Source: Bacteroidota bacterium (GTDB lineage: Bacteria; Bacteroidota; Bacteroidia; CAILMK01; JACPUW01). Taken from it: a stretch of DNA of 64,000 nt. The notes beneath the pieces are model-generated. The model saw nothing but the letters and a program-made list of their open reading frames with translations, was not told the DNA's origin and searched no databases. Location of the stretch: positions 16,779-80,778 of the forward strand of contig JACPUW010000026.1 in NCBI GenBank assembly GCA_016192035.1, written 5' to 3'. The position numbers were made by a program, and so were the translations under genes. This document shows positions 1 to 10,100 of this stretch, in pieces. The first letter of the stretch is position 1, and every line of letters starts with the position of its first letter.

Positions 1-1660
1 CGGTGTTGGCTGTTTGGCCATCGCCAAAATCCCAACTCCATGAGGATATGGAGTAAAAAGTTGTATTGTAGGTAAATGACCTGTCGCTAAATTCGGTACT
101 GTCGCCTGCACACACCGTGGAATAGACAAAGCTGGCCACTGGCTCCCCTTCATCGGTTATATATATTGTATAGTCTTCTACTTCACCTATTTCTACTGTC
201 CTGTCGCATGCCTGTGGCGCAGGTTTCCACGGAGCCATATCGGCTTTAGACCCAGTGCTTACCCTCATGCGGGTAGGGCCCACATTGGCATTGGTAGGCA
301 CTTGTACCATGGCCAGCACCGGGCCGTAGGTAAAGTTGGTTGGCGAGGCGTTCGATATGCTATCGGCCAAGACCAATTCACCGGCATCATGGAAATCACC
401 ATCGGCATTAAAGTCTATCCACACCCTTGTATTAGAATTGTTTACCCCGTTTCCTATCTCCACCACCAGTTGCATGGAGTCTCCCCTGGCCACCTCCGTG
501 CTGCGGTTGGTATAGTCAGCGTATCCAGTGGTATTGTAGGTGCTGTAAAGGTTTATGTTGCCAAAATTGACCCTTCTCACATACACAAACATGCTCCTAT
601 TGCCCTTGCTTATGCAGTATCCCAAAGGACGGTCGCCAAAGGGGCTCACGGTCTTGGGCACCCTTCTGGTAATTACATGTATGCCGTTGCATCGTGCATC
701 AACCTTACTCGACAACAGGGCTGTATTGCGCACATCAAGTGCCAACCAGAAGAAGTTTGTTCCCTGCCGCAACTCCACATTAGAGCCTAGGGAAAATTCC
801 AATCCTGGGCGCGATAACGTGTCAACCAAGTTGTTAGTGGCAAATTCGGGGTTCTTTCCGGTGTAATACAGTTTTGCCTTTGCTATGTCTTTGGGGTCGG
901 TGGTACCCATAAGGCTCAGGAAGAAAGTGTCCACGGTCAATGGGCTAATCACGCCATCGGGATTGGTAGTGACATCAATGCGCAGGATTTCATTGTCATA
1001 ACTACCTATTTCTATCTCGTCGAAACTTGGGTGCGACACATCCAATGACTTGAATAACTGAATGTTTGGTTTAACAATTTCTATGGCATAATCTTGAAAG
1101 TGCTGGGCCCAATCGGCTATTTGAGCCGGAAAATTGTCAGCGCGGCTGTTGTTGCACGGGTCGGGCACCTTGTTGCCATAGAGCGTACCCACCCGCATGC
1201 GGGTAAATCCCAGTACCGCATTCTTAGGAATAGTGACCGTAAAAGAGTAGTTGTGGTTGCCCACATTGGCCACATCAGTCCTAGAGGCCACTAGTTCGGT
1301 GGACTCAAACGTCTTGTTCTGGTTGAAGTCTATCCAAACCGCAAAAGTCTGGGTATTAGCCCCATTGCCCAATGCAATATTGAGCGGGTACTTCGCTGTT
1401 TGGGTGAGACGGGCCGTATCTGAAGCCGTAAAATCGTCATACACGCCGCTGTAATACACACTGGTTGGTTCAGTAGTATTGCGGTCTATCTCACTGATAG
1501 ACACCTTCAAGAAATGGGTATAAAATGGGGTTGCTTGACCTGACGTGGGGTTTCCAAGCCCTGAATACTTGGGGGTACAGTACTTGGTTTGGGCTGTGGA
1601 GTAGAAGCTGGTACACAAGGAAGCCAAGATGATGACCAGTAGGGTTACAGTGGAGCGCAT
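1..1660 (-). CDS. Secreted surface protein with two GEVED-type domains, a BNR-associated-like segment and the start of a PKD domain (partial, runs off the left edge)
   Basis: Absent from the ORF track because it has no stop in the window. Manual minus-strand translation: MRSTVTLLVIILASLCTSFYSTAQTKYCTPKYSGLGNPTSGQATPFYTHF...VWIDFNQNKTFES...TRMRVGTLYG...AKLYYTGKNPEFATNNL...VWIDFNADGDFHD...TRMRVSTGSKADMAPWKPAPQACDRTVEIGEVEDYTIYI...SWSWDFGDGQTANT. Signal peptide, two GEVED-like repeats, PKD start. Confidence 0.85.
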   Translation of the reverse strand, partial: MRSTVTLLVIILASLCTSFYSTAQTKYCTPKYSGLGNPTSGQATPFYTHFLKVSISEIDRNTTEPTSVYYSGVYDDFTASDTARLTQTAKYPLNIALGNGANTQTFAVWIDFNQNKTFESTELVASRTDVANVGNHNYSFTVTIPKNAVLGFTRMRVGTLYGNKVPDPCNNSRADNFPAQIADWAQHFQDYAIEIVKPNIQLFKSLDVSHPSFDEIEIGSYDNEILRIDVTTNPDGVISPLTVDTFFLSLMGTTDPKDIAKAKLYYTGKNPEFATNNLVDTLSRPGLEFSLGSNVELRQGTNFFWLALDVRNTALLSSKVDARCNGIHVITRRVPKTVSPFGDRPLGYCISKGNRSMFVYVRRVNFGNINLYSTYNTTGYADYTNRSTEVARGDSMQLVVEIGNGVNNSNTRVWIDFNADGDFHDAGELVLADSISNASPTNFTYGPVLAMVQVPTNANVGPTRMRVSTGSKADMAPWKPAPQACDRTVEIGEVEDYTIYITDEGEPVASFVYSTVCAGDSTEFSDRSFTYNTTFYSISSWSWDFGDGQTANT

Positions 1661-2006
1661 AGGCGGAGATTTAGATGGCAAGGTAACAATTTTGGAATGA
1701 GGCTTCGTGTATTTTGATTTTTTGGGTATTTGTAGGAATACAATTTCCTGGATGGCCGGTCAGTGCATTGGGGGCGAGTTCCGAACACGGGTCCATTATT
1801 GTTCGGCGCACGCATATTGGCGGGAATGCGCCAGGATGAATATCTATGAATTAATGTTTTACCCAGTATAGTTTATTCAAATCACCCGGTGAGAAAGCGT
1901 TCAGCTGCCAAACCGAGTTTAGGCAAGTGGCACTTCATTGCCCGCGAACCCTTGCAGGCCAAATGGGGCAAGTCCTACATTCGCAACCAAAAGGACAACC
2001 TAAAGG

Positions 2007-3374
2007 ATGACCAGTACAAATACGGCCAAGGGGACGCGCGATTTTGCAGGGGTGGAACTCTGGAAACGCAATTACCTTTTTGGGGAGATAAAAGCGGTGT
2101 TTTTAAAATACGGTTTTGAACCCCTGGAAACCCCTGCCATGGAAAACATAGAAACCCTTACCGGCAAGTATGGCGAAGAAGGTGACCAGCTGTTGTTTAG
2201 GGTATTGCGATCGGGTGATTTTCTCCAAGGGCTAGATGATGCAGGCCTGCGCAAAGAGAAACTGCGGACCATTCGGCAGGCCATAGTTGATAAAGGGTTG
2301 CGCTATGACCTAACCATACCCTTTGCCCGGTTTGTGGCCCGCTACCATGCCGAGCTGCCCATGCCATACAAACGCTATCAAATACAACCGGTGTGGCGGG
2401 CCGACCGCCCAGCCAAAGGAAGGTATAGGGAGTTTTATCAGTGTGACGCCGACGTGGCCGGAAGCACCTCCTTGCTGCTCGATTCCGAATTCATTCCCAT
2501 GGTAGATGAGGTGTTTGGGCGTTTGTCTTTGCCGCCATCCATTTTCAAAATCAATAACCGCAAAATTCTGGCAGGTATTGGTGAGTCATTGTCAGGCCAT
2601 TACAGCTTGGAGTCTCTTACCGCGTCCATAGACAAACTTGACAAGATAGGCATGGAAGGGGTGCGCAGCGAATTGATAAACAGAGGCTTTAGCAATGATG
2701 ATGTAGAAAGGATAGGACAGTTTATGGCAATAGATGGAAACAATGCAGAAAAAATGCACCGTTTGGCCCAAATGCTGCCGAGCGGAAGCTTGGGGCAAAC
2801 TGGCTTGGTTGAATTGAATGAAGTGCTTTCCTATCTTTCTAATTGCCCGCTAGATAATACTCAGGTGCAAGTGGACTTTAGCCTAGCCAGGGGGCTCAAC
2901 TACTACACGGGCACTATTTATGAAGTGGTTCTCAAGGGTATAGACATGGGTTCTGTGGCCAGTGGCGGCAGGTACGACAACCTAACCGAGGGATTTGGGG
3001 TGAAAAACCTTCCTGGGGTAGGTCTTTCATTCGGTGCAGAGCGACTTTATGACGTGATGGAAAACCTGGGCCTCTTTCCACAGGGAGTGGGCCGCCACTG
3101 CCAGTTATTGGTGATAAACCTAGATGAGAAACTCAACCCAGTTTATCTGGGGCTGGTGCAATCCCTTAGGAAGCAAGGCGTAGCCACTGAGATATACCCT
3201 GCCAAAGTCAAAATAGGGAAACAAATGAAATATGCTGAGAAAAAAGGCATTCCCTATGCATTAATTGCTGGTGAACCGGAATTTGAACAAGGGAAATACC
3301 AACTTAAAAACCTGGAAACCGGTCACCAAGAAGCATTTGATTTACCCACACTCATCCATCAACTTACGGCATGA
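2007..3374 (+). CDS. hisS: Histidyl-tRNA synthetase
   Basis: GTRDFAGVELWKRNYLF, LRSGD, class II aaRS motifs (YREFYQCDADV), SGGRYDNL, GVGLSFGAERL. Confidence 0.95.
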   Translation: MTSTNTAKGTRDFAGVELWKRNYLFGEIKAVFLKYGFEPLETPAMENIETLTGKYGEEGDQLLFRVLRSGDFLQGLDDAGLRKEKLRTIRQAIVDKGLRYDLTIPFARFVARYHAELPMPYKRYQIQPVWRADRPAKGRYREFYQCDADVAGSTSLLLDSEFIPMVDEVFGRLSLPPSIFKINNRKILAGIGESLSGHYSLESLTASIDKLDKIGMEGVRSELINRGFSNDDVERIGQFMAIDGNNAEKMHRLAQMLPSGSLGQTGLVELNEVLSYLSNCPLDNTQVQVDFSLARGLNYYTGTIYEVVLKGIDMGSVASGGRYDNLTEGFGVKNLPGVGLSFGAERLYDVMENLGLFPQGVGRHCQLLVINLDEKLNPVYLGLVQSLRKQGVATEIYPAKVKIGKQMKYAEKKGIPYALIAGEPEFEQGKYQLKNLETGHQEAFDLPTLIHQLTA

Positions 3375-4876
3375 AAACAGGGGGTTTTTCCATAGGCAAT
3401 GCCCACTTGGGGCTAGTGCATCTTTACCAAATACTCCAAAGCGAATCACCGATTACTATTGATCCCCAGCTTGTTGAGAAGGTAATGGCTAATCGCCAAT
3501 TTCTGGAGGCATTGCTTGCCACCGAAAGCAAGACCATATATGGTATCAATACAGGATTTGGTTCCTTGTGCAATACGGCCATACCAAGCCATGAGCTTGA
3601 CGAATTGCAGGTTAACCTTGTGAGGTCACACGCCTGTGGAGCGGGACAAACGGTGGACAATGAAATAGTGCGCCTAATGCTTTTTCTCAAGGCCAAATCA
3701 TTGGCCAAAGGTTATTCAGGTGTTAGGATTGATGTTATCCATGCTTTGATTGCCTTTTGTAATCGCGGCATATATCCACAGGTTTTCAAACAAGGCTCCC
3801 TGGGTGCTTCAGGAGATCTAGCCCCGCTGGCCCATTTGAGCTTACCCTTACTTGGCGAAGGAATGGCTGCTTATAAGAACAAGTTATACAGCGCCCAAGA
3901 CCTCTTGCCCGAGCTGGGTATGCACCCGCTCACGCTCAAAATGAAAGAAGGCTTGGCATTGCTGAATGGCACCCAGTTTATGCTGGCGCATTTGTGCCAC
4001 TGCCTTATGCATGGCTTTATGCTGTGGCATGCCGCACATCATATCGCAGCCGTATCACTCGAAGCGTTCAATGGCAGCCTGGGCCCCTTTCACGAAGGCA
4101 TTGGCGCCGTGCGGCCACATGCAGGACAGGTCAAGAGCGCTGCCTTGATGCGCAATATACTTGGCAGCAGCGGCCTAGGGCAGTGGCCGGGCAAGGCAGT
4201 GCAGGATCCATATAGTTTTAGGTGCATACCCCAGGTACATGGGGCGGTATATACCACGTTGGAGCATTGCCGTATGGTAGCTGAGGTGGAAATGAATGCC
4301 ACCACCGACAATCCCATCGTGCTCCACGAACATGGGGCAGTACTATCGGGCGGCAACTTTCACGGCGAAGAATTGGCTTTTGCGCTTGATTTCCTAGCAA
4401 TCGCCCTTAGTGAGCTGGCCAATATCTCGGAGCGCCGACAGTATTTATTGATCAGTGGGTCAAGGGGATTGAATCCTTATTTGAGCCCAGCTCCCGGCAC
4501 TCGCAGCGGGTATATGATTCCGCAGTACACCGCCGCCTCTATCGTGAGCCAAAACAAGCAACTCTGCGCCCCGGCAAGCGTAGATTCCATCCCTTCGTCA
4601 AACGGGCAAGAAGACCATGTGAGCATGGGGGCCAATGCAGCCACAAAATGCGCAGAAGTACTTGAAAACGTGGGCACCGTGCTGGGAATAGAGCTTATGC
4701 TGGCAGCCCAGGCATGGGAAATGAGGAAAGAAGGGCCTAAATCAGTAGTCACTACTAAGTTGGTTCAGGATTTCCGACAAGTAGTGCCACAGCTCACGGA
4801 AGATCGGGTGCTGGCACCCGACATTAGGAAGAGCAAGGAGTTTGTATCACAGCACTTTACCCCTTTGTTCGGCTAG
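3371..4876 (+). CDS. hutH: Histidine ammonia-lyase (MIO-dependent aromatic amino acid lyase family)
   Basis: YGINTGFGSL, GSLGASGDLAPLAHLSLPLLGEG (MIO Ala-Ser-Gly), QEDHVSMGANAA. 4-bp ATGA overlap with hisS. Confidence 0.9.
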   Translation: MKTGGFSIGNAHLGLVHLYQILQSESPITIDPQLVEKVMANRQFLEALLATESKTIYGINTGFGSLCNTAIPSHELDELQVNLVRSHACGAGQTVDNEIVRLMLFLKAKSLAKGYSGVRIDVIHALIAFCNRGIYPQVFKQGSLGASGDLAPLAHLSLPLLGEGMAAYKNKLYSAQDLLPELGMHPLTLKMKEGLALLNGTQFMLAHLCHCLMHGFMLWHAAHHIAAVSLEAFNGSLGPFHEGIGAVRPHAGQVKSAALMRNILGSSGLGQWPGKAVQDPYSFRCIPQVHGAVYTTLEHCRMVAEVEMNATTDNPIVLHEHGAVLSGGNFHGEELAFALDFLAIALSELANISERRQYLLISGSRGLNPYLSPAPGTRSGYMIPQYTAASIVSQNKQLCAPASVDSIPSSNGQEDHVSMGANAATKCAEVLENVGTVLGIELMLAAQAWEMRKEGPKSVVTTKLVQDFRQVVPQLTEDRVLAPDIRKSKEFVSQHFTPLFG

Positions 4877-5984
4877 GGAGCCAGGTTCGGGCCATTAGCC
4901 ATAAACCTATGGCAATAAAGGGAATGCTTAAGTTTTGGCCCATATTGAGTGCCAGACCGCTCTCAAAGTCCACCTGATTTTCTTTGATAAACTCAATAAA
5001 AAACCTGGCGGAGAACAAACCTATCAGGAACAACCCAAAGATGAAGCCTTCTTTTAGGGAGTTGCCGTAGCGATGATATACCCATAGCAAGAGGAAAAAC
5101 AAGAGAAGATAGGAAACAGCTTCATAAAGTTGGGCTGGGTGCCGAGGAAGGCCAAGCACGGTCAGGTTAACCGAAATAAGCCCATCTTCCACGGCTTGTA
5201 CTTCATAGGGTTGAAAATTGTCTATATAGGTATTGCGGTCTGCGTCATATGTGGTGTTAAACACATAGTTGAGGTTGTATAGAATGAAGTTTTCCAAGTC
5301 TTCCTTCTCTCCCACATAGTTTAGCTTCAAATCATACTCTTGGTACACCTGGTTGTTCATTACCTGTGTGTCACCCTTAGAATCAAAAGAATACGACGAC
5401 AATCCAGGGCCTTGATCCACTAAATAAGAGTTCAAGCGGTCCAGAGGGTAGTAAGCGAATACCACGCCGGTGGAAGCATCGGTAGGAGTCCCCACAATTT
5501 CGGAGTTGGCAAAATTGCCCATACGCACAAACATGCCCCCCAGGGCTACCACAATCACCAGTCGGTCCACCAACCACAAATAGGATTTCTGAATCTTCGC
5601 CTTGCGGATGAAAAGAAATAGGGCAATCAAGATACCAATGGCAGCGCCATGGCTGGCCAACCCACCTTCCCTGATATTTAGTATGCTAAGTGGGTTGTCA
5701 AAATACCCTTTAACCAACACGTTTCCTAGTTCGTCCACCTCGTTCCACCAAGGGCCATAAAACAATACATGCCCCAAACGAGCCCCCAGCAGGGTGGCAA
5801 TAATGACAAACCATGACAGGGTATCCAGGGATTTCTCCGACTGCTTTTCCTTGAGCCATATACGCCTAAAGACTAGGTAGCCCGCATAGAAGGCCAGGGC
5901 AAATAAAAGACCGTACCACCTGGGTGCCAACATGGGCAAGTGGACAATCTCAGGATCGGGGTGCCAGGTGATATAGAGCAGCAT
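4857..5984 (-). CDS. lgt: Prolipoprotein diacylglyceryl transferase with a large internal insertion
   Basis: RWYGLLFALAF, HGAAIGILIALFLF, GNFANSEIVGTPTD, LPRHPAQLYEAVSYLLLF; multiple TM segments. Confidence 0.92.
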   Translation of the reverse strand: MLLYITWHPDPEIVHLPMLAPRWYGLLFALAFYAGYLVFRRIWLKEKQSEKSLDTLSWFVIIATLLGARLGHVLFYGPWWNEVDELGNVLVKGYFDNPLSILNIREGGLASHGAAIGILIALFLFIRKAKIQKSYLWLVDRLVIVVALGGMFVRMGNFANSEIVGTPTDASTGVVFAYYPLDRLNSYLVDQGPGLSSYSFDSKGDTQVMNNQVYQEYDLKLNYVGEKEDLENFILYNLNYVFNTTYDADRNTYIDNFQPYEVQAVEDGLISVNLTVLGLPRHPAQLYEAVSYLLLFFLLLWVYHRYGNSLKEGFIFGLFLIGLFSARFFIEFIKENQVDFESGLALNMGQNLSIPFIAIGLWLMARTWLPSRTKG

Positions 5985-5987
5985 AGC

Positions 5988-6554
5988 CTATTGATGCGCG
6001 TTCACGTCGCCCGCCTCATTCATGGCTCCGTCCACATGGGGAGCGGCCTTCATGAGCTCTTCTATAATGGGCGTTTCAATCTTGGCCTTCTGCAATTCAG
6101 CCAGCAACTTTTGATAGCTGTTCAAATACAATTGGCCTTGGTTTCTCAGCTCATCAATGTGCATGAGACTATTTTTTCTAACTTCATCTTTTGATGTAGC
6201 GTTTGATAGGCTGTTCAGCATTTTGTCAACAAACATGTTGCGCTCCATATCATAGTGGTTCTTGGTTTGAAGTAGCTCCATCATAGCGTTTGAAACCCCC
6301 TGATATTTAGTCCTTAACTCTGCATTTTCCATAAAATATACCTCATTGATCATGATGGTAAGCTCAGGTAGGCGCGATTCAAATTGGTGAATTTGTGAAT
6401 TTGATTCTTCCCGCATTTTCTGCAGCTCATCCACCAGGGCTTGATCTAAGAGCTTGGCTGCGTGTACAGACGATACGCTGCTCTCTTTACTGTTGCAAGA
6501 AAAAATTGAAAAAGAGATGATTAACAAAAAAACATAGGTTACGAATTGGTTCAT
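5988..6554 (-). CDS. Hypothetical lipoprotein, coiled-coil-like
   Basis: Internal Met start gives MNQFVTYVFLLIISFSIFSCNSKESSVSS (lipobox-like FSC). 3 bp upstream of lgt on the same strand. Track start 6692 is probably too far upstream. Confidence 0.7.
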   Translation of the reverse strand: MNQFVTYVFLLIISFSIFSCNSKESSVSSVHAAKLLDQALVDELQKMREESNSQIHQFESRLPELTIMINEVYFMENAELRTKYQGVSNAMMELLQTKNHYDMERNMFVDKMLNSLSNATSKDEVRKNSLMHIDELRNQGQLYLNSYQKLLAELQKAKIETPIIEELMKAAPHVDGAMNEAGDVNAHQ

Positions 6555-7141
6555 TTGATTGTCTATTAAAACGGGGTTCAAATATAGGCCCCACCTAAGG
6601 TGCTTGGAATTGCCCTGGGGTACCATTGAAATTGGATTTACCACTAAGTCCCCTTGATGGGCCAATTCTACCCATGCGTCCTTTCCGTTCAATTAGGATT
6701 CGTATGACCAACACACTTAAAACCAATTCATAGTGCCAAATTGCGCACTATAGTGGCTTTCTGTGTATAAACAAGTCCATTCAAATAGGGAGGCCGGTTT
6801 GTGTGTAGCAAGACATATCCTAGTGTGCCATAACGGGTTTTCCTTATCAAGTTCAATATTTAGCGTGAAAGCACAGCATGCGCCTAACCCTTTCGGGGGC
6901 ATGGCCCATAATCTGGTGATTTATTGGTCTGCACTCCCATTTCGATAACAAAGCCACCATTACCCTATGTATAAGCACAATGGATCCAATGAGGTCCAAG
7001 CACATCAAAGGGAATTTGTTTGCTTATCAAGCATAAAACACCTACCACCGAATCAAAGCCAAGTGGTTTGCGGACATGATGCCCACCCCATGTTGGCAAT
7101 TCAAATACATGAAGTTAACCCCATTAGCAAGGGAAATCATT

Positions 7142-10100
7142 CTACTCCTTGGCCACGGTCTGTGTAAGTGTTTCTCCTTCTTTGTCCACCAGTGCCGCTA
7201 GGTATAGGCCCTTGGGCAGGGCATGGCCAAATGAAACCGTGCCACCTTGCCCCAGTTCTAGTGTTTCCACCTCGCGTCCCTGGGCATCATACAGCCGCAG
7301 GACAAGATACCCCATGGATGGGGGGCATAGCAGGTTAAACGCCCCGCTTGACGGGTTGGGGAATATGGCCGGCATGGCCATTCCCTCAGATTTGGACAAG
7401 CCTACCGGTGTAGCCTCTATGGCATCGGGAAAAGTGGCCTCGTCCGAACAGTACCCCGTGCCGTCGGTCGAAATCAACCTTACGGTGTACTTGCCTATGT
7501 TTTGATAGGTATAAACCGGGGTGTCCAGGTTGCTGTAGTCGCCGGTGCCAAAAAACCACTTGTGGTACACTCCACCGGTACCCGTGGGCCTGAAGTGTAC
7601 GGTTAGCGGCGCCGCGCCCTTTGACGGGCTGGCAGCATAGGCCACCTCTACCCGGTCGCCCACATAGATCACCAGGGTATCGGCCCCTGTGCAGCCATAG
7701 GCATTGGTGGCCGACAGGCCATAGTGGTACTCGCCGCGCGGGTCGAGTGGATAGAACGCCGTAAGGGGCTGGCCGCCAACCACCCTGTGCCCGGTCCAAC
7801 TGCCCTTGGCCGATTTGCGGAGCGGGTGCTCAAAGGTATCTGTCCCAAGGCACAGCACCGTGTCGTCGCCCGCATATACCGTTGGAAGGCTTATGGTCCT
7901 TACGTGCGTTTGGCCCTCCTTGTGGCAAGAGCCGGAACTTACCTTCTTTGTGAGCGCGTGTACCGTGCCGCTGGCGCGGTCGGGGTTAAAATAATAGTAG
8001 CCGCCCTTTTCTACCACCCCTGGCCCGCTCCATTCCGTGTTCGGCCTCTGGCCGTCAAGCGCCAGCTCCGCATGTGCACAGGCATGGAGGGAGTCCTTGA
8101 TGTTGGGCTGTATCCCCCCTCCGCTGCCCACGCGCACCATCACATCTGCGCCCATGACGTAACAGTGCGTAACGGTATAGGGCGCCTTGGGCTTATACGC
8201 AAAGTAGTACGTGGACGTGTCGCCCTTGCCAAAGACCACCTGTGATGGGGTGCCGTTGTCAACCGTCACACCCCCGTAGCGCTCCTCCCAGTAGCCCGGC
8301 AACAACATCTTCTTGAACACAAAGGTATCGCCCGTGCACAGCGAGGTATCTACCCTTAGGGATACCAGGTAAGTATCGGCCACCGAAACATAGAAACTCT
8401 TGTAAGACACGCACTGGCCGTTGCCAAACTTGCCCATCAACAGGTAGTTGCCAGGTTGTTTCCCGTCCGTGTCGAAGTAGAACGCCGTGTCGGCATCTAC
8501 TACGCCACCGGTCCAGGACAGGGCCACCGGGCTGGTGACGATGGCCTCCAGGCCCGAACCCAGGCACATGGCCTTTGAGGGGCTGCCCAGGGTGATGGGA
8601 AAGGAACCCTTGTACCTCACCAACATGTTGAACGCGTCCTTGCAATAGTTGCTGTCGGTCATGCTGCCGCTTATGTATTGCTTGGGCTGCAGCTTGGACA
8701 GGTCTATGTGGTACTGGCCCTTCTTGACAAACAGCAGCTTCTTGCCGCCCGAAAAACGGATGGAACGGTAACCGCCTATGGGCAGCGCCGTGTCCCGCTC
8801 GCTGGAGCACAAGGAGATGCTGTCGGCTGACCAGTTAATGGAATTTACACCTCCTGTTATTATGTACAAATTAGCACTATCTGAGCAATATGCATTAGAT
8901 GAAATGGCCTTAATGGGATAAATAGCGGCAGGATTGTTTGGCAAAAAAAACAACGCTTGGCCTTTTACCACTCCTGGGCCACTCCAAATTGTACTGGATG
9001 TACTGCTCCGAAGTGGTATGGTATCATGGGAGGTACAAGTGAAGATGGTATCGTCTAACAAGGACCAATATGGCATTTTAGACCATAGGAGTGAAAAATC
9101 TTCCTGAAAACACTCCCCATCCCTTTTAAGCCATTGGACATATGAGTACTTCCCTTCTAATTTTCCTTTATTGGCAAAAGACTTAACCCATTGACCATTG
9201 TTAAGCCAACTATTTCCCGCAGGCCCTACGGGCAGCTTAAACCGTTTTATAGAATCAGTGCACAATACTGTATCATTCAAATAATTAATACTCTGATTGG
9301 TCACCTGCTTAAGCTCAATTTCATGCGTGAAGCTACATTGTAGGGTATCAGTAGCCGTTATTCGAATTCGACGTATAAATGGTTGTGCATACAATGTGTC
9401 TTCTAATTTGATATTGTCAGATTTGTATAAGCGCTTTAGGTGGGTGTCGTACCATTGATAACTGAGCTTTCCTGTTCCGCCACTAGCGACTATTGTATCA
9501 AGATATGGTTCTCCTGAGCAGATAAATGAGTCGTGTGGATTAGCAAATTTTATTGAAGAGCTACTTTTAGGAATAGTATAAACCTTGCTATCATAAACCC
9601 AACAGGTTGAATTATAGTAGGCAAAGGTGATTAGCTGCGTATCCCCAAAAGTAGGGTTCATGGCGTAAGTAAGGGTTCTATCAGCAACAATGTTGCTGTC
9701 AACCAACCATCTATAATTTTTTACTTTTGTCGTATTCAGCCCTGATGCGCTTATTATACGTACCGGACAACTACTATTTGTCAATGAATCTGATAAGGTC
9801 ACGTTGTACGTAGGCGGCTGTTTAATGTACACCGTGATCCGCTTGGAGCTCTTTGCCGCCACCGGGCAGGTATTGTCGCTCACCTCGAAATCGAAAAATA
9901 GTGGGGAATTGGCGTATTCTGCATCGCTTACCGTGAACGAAACAACCCCCTGTGGCCTGTTTGTGGTGTCACTGCTAACGGTAAACTTGGCTCCGGGAAC
10001 CGGGCTTGACAAGAGCCTTAGGGATAGGGAATCACGGGAGTTTGAATCGCTGGTGCACACCGAAAAGCTTACCGTGCTGCCCTTGCAGGCCGTGAGCGTG

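Noticed and set aside
302-1454. Plus-strand ORFs 302-790, 555-866, 1094-1294, 1251-1454
   Set aside because: Antisense to the continuous GEVED/PKD coding frame on the minus strand; no recognisable domains.
1889-2119. ORF 1889-2119 overlapping the hisS start
   Set aside because: Out of frame with hisS, no family resemblance, basic low-information translation.
7386-8810. Alternative-frame and antisense ORFs (7386-7799 -, 7724-8245 +, 8259-8810 -) inside the large T9SS protein gene
   Set aside because: They sit in the GC-rich part where stops are rare; low-complexity translations; the main frame has a clear PKD and sorting domain.
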